Part shown: piece by piece, positions 1 to 8,576 of the stretch | Layout of the letters: every line of letters starts with the position of its first letter | Position numbering within the stretch: position 1 is the first letter of the stretch | Source of the DNA: Cylicocyclus nassatus | Lineage: Eukaryota > Nematoda > Chromadorea > Rhabditida > Strongylidae | Assembly (NCBI GenBank): GCA_958299035.1 | Contig: CATQJL010000223.1 | Coordinates: forward strand, 14,541,742 to 14,605,741 | Direction of reading: 5' to 3' | DNA length: 64,000 nucleotides | Program-made: the position numbers and the translations under genes | The notes under the pieces: generated by a model | What the model was told of the DNA's origin: nothing | What the model saw: only the letters and a program-made list of their open reading frames with translations | Databases searched by the model: none

Positions 1-302
1 TACGATGAGGAGCAGACTCAAAAAACAGTGACACTGGAAACAAGCAGTTTTGGATTTTCTTTTCCACCTTCTGGTGCCCTTTCATTTCTCAATATGTTAC
101 GGGTTGAAGTTGCGATAATATTCAAGTGTCTTGAAATCTCTCTCCGATCCTACAAAGTAGTAGATCTTTTTCGTCTTTTTCCTTACTAAGTGCAGCTTGA
201 GCTATACGATAGAGCAAAGCAAGGCTACAAGGTAATCATCAAGCAGTCTTCGAAATCCTATTTCACGTGAAATTTATTCTCCTTTCCTAGAAATGTAGAA
301 AC
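1..302. other. Intronic or 5' flank of gene 1, no gene seen
   Basis: No coding exon is recognisable in this stretch. Positions from about 195 match copy 2 at about 38285-38398, the stretch just upstream of the first shared exon, so this is most likely intron of gene 1 whose earlier exons lie left of the window. The first 190 bases have no match that I saw in copy 2. Confidence 0.5.
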
Positions 303-409
303 TGATGTGGAAGCCGTTGTATTTTAGAAAAACACAAGAGTTCCCCCTCTGCCTATCGGCGTACATGCCGAGGGTTCAGTAGGAATAATTCCATAACAAC
401 ACACAAATA

Positions 410-1682
410 CAGGGTGTTTGAAAAGTTTGTGTCCTAACAATGAAAACACATACATGAACATAAGAAACCCACTTATTTATTCAATATAATCTCCTGGAAG
501 CTCAATACACCTGATAAGACGGTCCTCGTACGCCATTATCCCTTTCCTATAGAAGGATTGATCTTTGGAGTTGAAGTAGTCCTACACAGCGGCCTTAACT
601 TCTTCATTGCTTGAAAATTGTTGTCCAGCCAGGTACGACTTGAGATTTCCAAACAGAAAAAAGTCGCTGGGGGACAGATCTGGAGAATATGGTGGGTGGT
701 TGATCAATTCGTAGCCCAGTTCTTGAAATTTCGCCATTGCTACGCAGGACTTGTGTGCGGGCGCGTTGTCTTAATGAAAAAGGATTTTCTTCCTGTTGAT
801 TGCAGCTCTTTTGAAAAGGATGTTCGTATCAAGACGATCCAAAAGTCCAGCGTAGTATTCGCCATTGATCGTTTTTCCGGTCTCGAGGTAGTCGATCATC
901 AGAATTCCTTTCGAATCCCAAAAAACGGTAGCCAGAAGCTTTCGAGTCGGGTTTTCCTTCTTGACTTTGGTGGGTGGCTGTTCATCTCTGGCAGTCCAAC
1001 TTCGAGACGCTTCTTTGGACTCTGGAGTGTACTGGTGGACCCATGTTTCATCCACTGTCACGAACCGCCTCCAAAAATCCTTGAGATTCTTCCGAATCTT
1101 GGTCAAAACCTCTTCAGAAGCCAGCACGCGGGTCAGCTTTTCTTCCAGAATGAGCGCGCGCGGCACCCAATGTGCTTGAAGTTTTTTCATCTGCAAATCT
1201 TCATGGATGATATGGTGCGCGCGCTCCAAACTGATCTGCAGGGACTTGCATACATCCCTGATACTAAGCTGACGATTGTCCAGTATCAGTCTGTACACTT
1301 TGCTCAAATTATCCTCATTGGTTGCAGTTTTCGGGCGACCAGAGCGTGGTAGATCATTTGTGCTGGTTCGGTCCCACTTAAACTCTCTAATCCATTTTTT
1401 ACAAAGCTGAATGAAGGAGCGTTGTCTTCGTGTACGCTGTCAAGCTCAGCTTTCACTTCGGTAGCGTTGAGTCCCTTCATATGAAGATGCTTGATGACCG
1501 CACGAAACTCCTTGGCATCCATGATTGAAGTTAAACATGTTTTCCGACTTAAAATCAGCGACAGGGAAAATCAAGTTAATTCCTGTTGTCTGATTTTCTA
1601 GATTGAAGAAATACGATGGAAAAAAAGGTCTACGAAATTCACATCCTAAGTGCTTGAGGACACGAACTTTTCAAACACCCTG
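410..1682 (-). mobile_element. mariner-family DNA transposon, 1273 bp, full length
   Basis: Ends are about 25-bp terminal inverted repeats starting CAGGGTGTTTGAAAAGTT, with one mismatch seen between the two ends. The element is flanked by TA on both sides (408-409 and 1683-1684), the hallmark target of Tc1/mariner. The length and the single transposase reading on the minus strand fit classic mariners of about 1.3 kb. It lies inside the 3' LTR of Ty3 element A, so it arrived later than that element. The LTR at 8102-8312 shows the uninterrupted sequence. Confidence 0.95.
477..1522 (-). pseudogene. mariner transposase, inactivated (about 348 codons)
   Basis: Starts MDAKEFRAVIKHLHMKG, a mariner N-terminal helix-turn-helix, and ends near 477 just inside the left inverted repeat. 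Catalytic landmarks are present: DETWVHQYTPES (first D), LMIDYLE (second D) and DNAPAH followed by NHPPYSPDLSPSDF (third D; D34D class). Three lesions are visible. A one-base shift lies in or near a T6 run at 1395-1400, a TAA at 773-771 sits where mariners have the Q before DNAPAH, and a TAG at 584-582 lies near the C-terminus. Length otherwise equals the family norm. The transposase would cut and paste the element at TA sites; this copy cannot make it. Confidence 0.92.
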
Positions 1683-1780
1683 TATATCAAGGTGCGGCGG
1701 GTACGCCGCAACCACAGAGACCATATCGACTTGCCTATAGTGAGCGAGAAAGTTCCAATATAAGGGACAGTTCTACAATA

Positions 1781-1790
1781 CCTCCCTTTC
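1781..1790 (-). other. Polypurine tract of element A
   Basis: On the minus strand GAAAGGGAGG lies directly before the 3' LTR, the expected plus-strand primer site of an LTR retrotransposon. The stop codon of the integrase tail frame (1791-1789) overlaps it. Confidence 0.7.
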
Positions 1791-3847
1791 AAGATGAACA
1801 ACGGTAAATCTTGTAATGGGGATCTACTTGCAGACGTTTTGGTGGGCGACGACGGTGACTTGGTGTGGTTGATGTCGGTGACGTAGTCGAGGTGGCTTGG
1901 TGTTCAGCAGCATCCATACCATTGTTACGTCGGCCTTCGTTGGAAATGGACTGTGTTGAGTCATGATGTCGATTCATACTGCGCGGCGCATCTGGTTCGC
2001 ATGACGTCTCCATAACTGACCGTCTTCAGTAAGCAAGCCATATAGTGCTTTTCCGTAGCGTTTCTTTACTTAAGCTGGAATCCATTTTCCACATCCAGAG
2101 CGAAAATCACGTACCCACACGGCTTGTCGTGGCTGGTACGATTTCTTTAGTGCTCCATGGTGGCAAGTAAACTGCTTATCCATGTTTACATTGCCTATAT
2201 TTCTTCCTTCTTTAGAATCTTCGTTCAACAGCGATAGCGGGGTCTTCATCTGACGTCGCAGGAGCAGCTCGGCAGGCGAATTGTCCTGGAGCAGTACAAG
2301 GCGTCCGTCGACAAGACTGCAGAAACTCTGCAAGCTTCCCTGCCGTTCCTCCCTCCTTGATTTTCTGGAAGGTTCTCTTAAAGATATCCACAAACCTCTC
2401 CGCTTGTCCATTTGATTGTGGATGGAATGGAGGTGAACGTATATGCTTGATTTCTCGCTCTTCACAGAAATCTTGGAACCCTTTGCTGTGAACTGCGTTG
2501 CATTATTTGACACGATCACTCGTGGATTTCCAAATCGTGCTAATAGAGATATGAGTTCTCTTAGGGTAGTTGTAGTTGACGATGAAGGCATCTCAAAACT
2601 TCTGGCCATTTCGAGTAAGCATCAACTACGACGAGATACCTCAATGTGAAGTCGATTCCTTGGTTTCTTTTCCACTTTCCATAAATGCAGCAACGTCTTC
2701 ACTGAATTCTGAAGGCTTCTTGACAATCTCTACGGCGGCGCACTGAGTCTTCATCTCTGTTGATACCCATCTAATATGCGAATCCTCTCGCGAGCATCTT
2801 CACCCTTGTCATCCCAGGGTGTCCCTCATGTAACTGCTTAAGAACCGCTTGTCTTAGCGAGGCTGGAATGACTATTCTGTGGGCAAAATACAAACATCCG
2901 TTTTGCACTGATAAATTTTCCCTCAGTGCTCTCCAGTTTCGGACTTCTTCTCTCGGTTTGAACGGCCATGCTCCCGATTTCAGCATTCGTATAACATGCA
3001 CAATGGTTTTGTCCTTGTGGGAATCTTCTTTTATCCTTTTCGGGTTACTGGAACGCTCGTATAGCAGCAGCTCGAACGGCTCGCACATCTTCTATTTTCG
3101 CTATGACGACGTCTTCGGTTTGGAATGGCCGTGGAGGGATTAGTCGAGACAGTGCGTCGGCTTGTCCGAATTCGGTCGTCTTGCGGTACTCCAGGTCGAA
3201 GTCGTATGCGAGTAGAATGAGCTTCCATTGTTGCAGCCTACTCGCTGTGTACGCAGGCACCATCTTCTTGGGTCCGAAAATGTGTAGCAGCGGCTTGAGA
3301 TCAGTAAGCAATCTGAACCATCGTCCGTATACATACCGATGGACTTGCGAACTGCGAACACCAGTGCTAGTCCTTCCTTTTCAATTTGTCCGTAGTTCCT
3401 TTCTGCTGCTGTGCGACTTCGACTTGCATGGCAAATAGCCTTTCCTGTACCACCCGGCATCTTATGCAGAATTACAGCCCCGATTCCGTAGTCCGATGCG
3501 TCGGCGGCTACCACATCTGCAATTTTGGATCGAAGAGGAGGAGGAGATAAGGAGTAAATCCGAGGCTAAAACCTCCTTGGCACGCTTGAAGGCGTTTTGA
3601 CATTCCTCTGTCCATTCGAACTTTGCGTCCTTTTTGAGCAAAGCGTACAAGGGTGCCTGAAGCTGGCGCATCTCATCGAAGTGGCCTTTAAAATGTGGTG
3701 GGTATCATCTTGTGGGGCTTCGAACGCGGGTTAAATCTGTCTTCCATATCTGCGGCGCGTTTTTGGGCGAGGAGTTCTGAGGGTTTTAGGGGGGCGGAAG
3801 TCGATGCAAGTACAATCAAGGGCAGCACACCGCTGTGCGCTTTTTGG

Positions 3848-3925
3848 TGTATCGGTTAGTGTGGTGGTCTTGCAGGCAGAGGCTCCCAGGTTCGAATCTC
3901 CTGCTGTGGTCCCCCTTTTGCTGGT
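3848..3925 (+). repeat. tRNA-like segment in left arm of foldback element
   Basis: Contains GGTGTATCGGTTAGTG (A-box/D-arm-like) and, about 35 bases on, AGGTTCGAATCTCC (B-box/T-loop-like). The inverted partner at about 4440-4507, continuing at 5561, gives a closer A-box, GTGTAGTGGTTAG. The flanking stems do not pair into a convincing acceptor, so this is tRNA-derived and not a working tRNA. Confidence 0.6.
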
Positions 3926-4439
3926 CTACAGAAAATTTGTATGAGCACGCGTATCGTCTGTACATCACTTCTTCCTTCTTTTGACAACAAATCTCTTCAA
4001 AAAAGTTTTATTACACTATGTTTTCAAACGTCTATGTGAACTGATGAAAGGAGAGGACAAAATGTGCAAAACATCGGCATTTTTCACAGTGAGAGCAACG
4101 AATGAAGACTACTTTTGAACAATCCGAATGGTCACAGTTTCCTATCAAATTGGAAAGGAAGCAGCACTGTGCAGGCGTTTTTCCCGGATGTGCATCAAGA
4201 TAGCCGCTGGCGTACCAGAAATAAGCTGAATGTTGCCGAATATGTTGACAACAATGTGACTTCTTACGTTCACCAGGGTGTTACGTGACAAATTGATTCT
4301 TTTGACATTTCTACCTCCACTCTAAATCACTTGCAAAGACCTTCAGAAAAAGCAGTTGTTGCTTCGAGATTCTGATAAAAGAAACAAGGGGTGGTGTATG
4401 GACGCTGCCCATGCTCATATAAATTGTTTATAGACTAGC

Positions 4440-4507
4440 AAAACGAAAACCACAACAGGAGATTCGAACCTGGGAGCCTCTACCTGCAAGACCACCGCAC
4501 TAACCAC
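4440..4507 (-). repeat. tRNA-like segment in right arm of foldback element
   Basis: Inverted copy of the 3848-3925 segment with the same GGTTCGAATC box on the minus strand. Its A-box side is cut at 4507 by the 8-bp-TSD element and continues from 5561. Confidence 0.6.
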
Positions 4508-5560
4508 CAGGGTCAAGCAAGGGTTGTGGCACACGATCGCTGGTTACGACCCCCCCCTGATTGCTGTCTTAATAAGACCCCCCCCCTGAACTATAATATA
4601 TACCTAAGATAGCATTACCAGAGTTGAGAAAGAGGTCAGGCACACGTCTTTCGAAACCCCCCCCCCCCCCTATGGAAGCCCTCAAACGACCCCTTCTTCC
4701 TCCTCTTGACCTCTGGACCTCAAAGTGTGACATTCTGGAGGACTCCATCTTTTTCTAGAGAGTTTTCAGATTTCTGAGAGCTGCACGCCCGATCTGTGAC
4801 TGCACTTTACAATCACACGTAATTTGACGGCTGATTTTGATCTGAATGGGCATATTGAAAGGGCCATAGTTTTCTTATGGGTGGGGCGTTCGGCTCCAAA
4901 TTTCCAATCTAGCAAAAAAAATCTATGTGCTCAATACTCATACCAGCAATGGAGCGCTTTCTGGATTTTGAAGGCAAGTTAAGGGGGTGCGGCACACCCC
5001 CTTAAAAGCTGCGGCAGCCGCAGCTTTTAAGGGGGTGTGCCGCACCCCATTAACTATATCAAAAAACTTTTTTAGCGCACAGTATTTATACGATAGCCTA
5101 AACCTTGTAGATTCCATAGGAATGTTTGGAGCCTGATTTGTCTTCTTAGCTCTAAGTAATATTTGGTGAAAGCACAGCGATCAAAAGCGAAAAATGGGAA
5201 AAACGAAATTTTGGTTGGCTTCTAATTCCACAGTTTGCAGGTCTTCTGAAGCGGGATTCCTGAGCTGGACAAAGAAGGAGTAGTGCTTTGTCTTGAGTGC
5301 AAAAACGGATAGCTAATACTTCTTTGGAACAAAGTTAACCATGTTGGAATTTCACCATTTCATTGAGGTAGCCTGGTATCTTGAATCTTCAGAATTCGCT
5401 CACACTTTGTCTACGGGGGTTAATTGACATACTAATTATAGATATGATACGAATATCATGTTATAACTATTATCAGATTACCCAACTACGACCCCCTCCC
5501 CTTTTGACTCCTCAATACGACCCCCCAGGTGTGGCGTGCCGCACCCCACGCTTGACTCTG
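4508..5560. mobile_element. hAT-like non-autonomous element, 1053 bp
   Basis: Flanked by a perfect 8-bp duplication CTAACCAC (4500-4507, 5561-5568). The ends are inverted: CAGGGTCAAGC at the left and, on the minus strand from 5560, CAGAGTCAAGC. An 8-bp duplication with ends starting CAG is the usual hAT signature; the family name is inferred because no transposase is present. It holds several C-tracts (about 4546-4553, 4580-4587, 4658-4671) and a perfect long palindrome. A related end occurs at about 29535-29570. Confidence 0.8.
4984..5048. repeat. Perfect palindrome, 32-bp arms with a single-base centre
   Basis: Every base of 4984-5015 is the complement of 5048-5017, with only A5016 unpaired. 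The arms contain GGGGTGCGGCACACCCCC, itself a partial inner palindrome, then TTAAAAGCTGCGGC. Such a structure can extrude as a cruciform and is unstable in cloning. It lies within the hAT-like element. Confidence 0.95.
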
Positions 5561-8101
5561 CTAACCACTACACAAGACGGCACACATCGCTGTGCTGTGC
5601 TTGATTGTACTTGTATCGACTTCCGCCCCCCCCCCCCAAACCCTCAGAACTACTCGCCCAAAAACGCGCCGCAGATAAGGAAGGCAGAATTGAAATCAGC
5701 GTTCGAAGCACTACAAGATGATACCCACCTCAATCTGAAAGGCCACTTCGACCCACCTTCCTTCCCTTCAGCTATGAACAATCCATAGTAATTAATTATA
5801 TCGAGAAATGAGCGAACATCCGCTATGTTCTTCGAAACTGGCATTTGTTGAATAACTTCGATCTTCCTTGGATCCGGCCGGCGTCCGTTTTTGTCGATGA
5901 TGCGACCTAAGTAACAGGTCTCTGGCATCAGAAAGTTGCATTTTTCCAACCTGACGTGGAATTCGTAATCTTTGATTCGCTTAAACAAGGCTTCCAAGTT
6001 TTGGCGATGTTCCTCGTCATCAAGATAAGCGGCTACTCCATCAAGCCCACTTATCATGGAATCCATAATCTGCTGGAATATACCTGGAGCCGATTTCACT
6101 TCAAAGGGAAGACGATTGTAGCGATACAATCCCTTGTGCGTATTGATAGTCAGCATCTCCTTCGATGCTTCCTCAACTTCCACTGTAGATATGCCTCGGC
6201 CAAATCGAGCTGAGTGAAGAGCTGGATTCCATTAAGCTTGGTGAACACATCCTCCGCTGTGGACAATGTGCTGATGCAGCTGCAATGCATCGTTGAGTCC
6301 CGTCGAGAAGTCGGCGCACAGACGGATCCTGCCATTCTTCTTCTTGACGGCGACTATTGGAGCGGCCCACCTTGAGTGTTCTACAGCAGAATAACTCCTT
6401 CGGCTACCAGCCGATCGATTTCTGCTTCCATTTCCGGTGCTGTGGCGTAGGAAACTGGTCTCTTCTTCTTGAAGACTGGGGACAGCATCTTTTTAAGACT
6501 AACCTAGCCTTGCTCTTCCTACATTTCCCTAGTTTGCTCCTGAAGACATCTGGATGCTCCTCAAGTCGGCGACAACTACGGCTCGAATTTCTTTTTCGCT
6601 AGTCACCTTCCTGCAGTTGTCTTGGTCTTCAATTTCTTGTATTCCGACAACTGGATCCACCACTCCAATCCCAGGAGATTCGAGCCTTCGGTGACATAGC
6701 ATGTTCCTTTTCCATGGACCATCCGTCCTGTTACTCGATTTTTGACCTTGGAATCAGTTAAAAATTTACCATCGATCTGCATCGGCGTCCCATCTGCAAT
6801 TTTAACAGGCATCACACACGGTTCTAAAACCGGAGATTCCATCCCCTTCCAAGGTTTGCGCGATATCAGCGTTCTATCTGCCCCTGTGTCCAACTGGAGC
6901 TTGAGAGGGCATCCTCTGACGACAACGTCGAGGTAGGTGCGGGCATCTTCGGCGTTGAGGCGATCACGTTCTTACATAGTCTTCTTCGACCGTAGGGCTG
7001 AGTCCCTGTCTTCCGTCGTTTCCTTCGGCTTGTTTTAGGGGGTTGTGGACAATCTCTGCTGAAATGCGGTCTTCCACATTTAAAACAATCCACCTTTTCC
7101 TTCCACACCGCATGGACATCGCGGGTTCCTTCCATATCCATGCTGTCCATCTTTGACGTGGTGTAACTCTCGCATTCGCTCACCAAGTCCTCGATTGTCA
7201 GCGGTGTTTCGTCCGTATGTGCATCCAGTCTGCGAATTATCCTGAGGCAGACGTCTCGCAATGACGGGTCCTGAAAAGCGGCATTGCAGCGTCTTCATTC
7301 CAATAAAGTCAAGCTCCTTGAGTCGAGCGTCCTCATCCATCCGCTTGACTGTGTTAACGTATTCTCGGAAGGTACATACGTCGGAGTAAGCGGTGGGCAG
7401 GTGACGCGAAGGCACTATATCTTCTTCTTGTCAGCGTCTTCTTGGATGCGAACAGCTTCTGGAGAGTCTCGATTGTTGTGCTGAAATTTAAGTCGTGTGG
7501 TTTTGCAAGACCTTATCTGCATACTTCCGGTATGCTTCCTCGTTCAACTTCATGAGGACCAGGTCACGCTTCTTGTTGTCTGACAACAAGGACTCGCTTG
7601 TGGCTGGTCCATACCTGCTATACCAGTACGCAAAAGTATTACCTGTGTCTTCGTCCGAGACGAACCTTTGCACACCCTTGCTCAGCTGATCGTATTGATC
7701 TTTGTTGGCATCATGGACGGCTACACTCTGATTGTTGGCCAGAGTAGCGATCAGCATCTTCATTTGTTCCTGTTGGGCATGCATCTGGACCCGAACTTCT
7801 TCTTCCTGTTGGGCTTGCATCTGGACCCGAACTTCTTTTTGTTGAAGCCGCATCTGCTCCATCATGACGTTGAGAACCTTCTTTAGATCCGCATGCCGCT
7901 CTTTTGCGAACTTCGGCATGGCTCCACGGCTACAACGAGATTTCTTCCCTCTCGTCGATCGATTGCTCAAATAGAACTTATCTGAAGAAGTTGTCCTTGA
8001 AATCGACTGAAGGCTTTTTCTTCTCCTTGGTCGGCGATGGAGCTTCTTTTCGTCCTCGGTTGGTCGCGAAGATCTTCTTGCCCTTGATTCTGATCGCCAG
8101 T

Positions 8102-8312
8102 TGATGTGGAACGCGTTGAGCCGTTGACAGTTTATTAGAAAAACACAGGAGTTCCCCTTCTGCCTATCGGCGTACATGCCGAGGGTTCACTAGGAATACT
8201 TCTACAACACACAAATATATCAAGGTGCGGCGAGTACGCCGCAACCACAGAGACCATATCGACCTGCCTATAGTGAGCGAGCAAGTTCCAATATAAGGGA
8301 CGGCTCTACACA
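8102..8312 (-). repeat. 5' LTR of element A
   Basis: About 211 bp. On the minus strand it starts TGTGTAGAGCC and ends CCACATCA, followed by CTGGCGATCAG, the same start of the internal region (primer-binding side) seen after the LTR of element B. Contains the shared stretch over the short peptide frame MYADRQ. Confidence 0.88.
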
Positions 8313-8576
8313 GAAACAAAGAAAATATTATTAGGGTGAAGTGGCAGACTCCGCCCTTAACGTTCTGGGCTCCTCCCACACCTATAATCATATAGTTTAT
8401 GCATTGAGAAGTACAACCATATATTTATATCCTTGTAGGTGCTCTCGCTGCCAAGATATATTAATTTTTAATTAAAAAAAAGACCGCCTAACACCATTAT
8501 TGAATTTATCCTCTTTCCTTTTTTGTAACGATTACCGTCACAACAACTACTTAAAATTATCCGTACTACTTTTTAG

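Larger units (their letters stand above)
303..1780 (-). repeat. 3' LTR of element A, interrupted by a mariner
   Basis: Positions 303-409 plus 1683-1780 match the LTR at 8102-8312 in order, including the stretch that reads 'gcctatcggcgtacatgccg'. The 1273-bp mariner separates the halves. The LTR without insertion is about 205-215 bp, short for Ty3 elements. Confidence 0.88.
3676..5767. mobile_element. Foldback-type DNA transposon with about 300-bp inverted arms, inserted in RT
   Basis: Left arm about 3676-3970 is the inverted match of right arm 5767 back to 5569 plus 4507 back to about 4385; the right arm is split by a younger insertion at 4508-5560. The Ty3 sequence resumes on both sides with a candidate 3-bp duplication TCA (3673-3675, 5768-5770). 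The right end carries about 17 extra bases beyond the start of the left arm, so one end may be trimmed. No transposase frame is visible, so it is non-autonomous. Each arm contains a tRNA-like segment with Pol III A- and B-box-like motifs. Confidence 0.8.
1789..7919 (-). pseudogene. gag-pol of Ty3 element A, multiply broken
   Basis: Gag begins MPKFAKERH at 7919 and has a Q/E-rich coiled segment (QMQAQQEEEVRVQM). Domains follow in order on the minus strand: CCHC knuckle about 7075-7040, protease DTGA about 6890, RT from about 6500 to 5780 and again from 3670, RNase H about 3510-3140, integrase zinc region about 2840, DDE core about 2600-2440, and a tail with RRRPPKRLQVDP ending at 1789. Frames change several times, so no full polyprotein can be made. 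The RT catalytic YLDD is followed at once by EEHRQN, whereas element B has eight more residues there, so a 24-base in-frame deletion removes part of the active-site region. The pol frame is cut by the foldback element at 3676-5767. Confidence 0.88.
303..8312 (-). mobile_element. Ty3/gypsy LTR retrotransposon A (K02A2.6/Mag-like), decayed and nested
   Basis: A minus-strand LTR element bounded by a 5-bp target duplication GAAAC (298-302 and 8313-8317); copy 2 carries the uninterrupted target near 38388-38400. Reading the minus strand: 5' LTR 8312-8102, gag from a start codon at 7919, a CCHC knuckle (CFKCGRPHFSRDCP), aspartic protease (MDTGADRTLISR), reverse transcriptase with YLDD, RNase H, integrase (HHCC and DDE core), a basic C-terminal tail, polypurine tract at 1790-1781 and the 3' LTR. 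The internal part matches element B at 48899-53597 throughout. A mariner sits in the 3' LTR and a 2.1-kb foldback element splits reverse transcriptase. The Mag-like label is inferred from the protein motifs. Confidence 0.9.

Noticed and set aside
618..1352. 244-codon plus-strand frame
   Set aside because: Antisense shadow of the mariner transposase; no family similarity.
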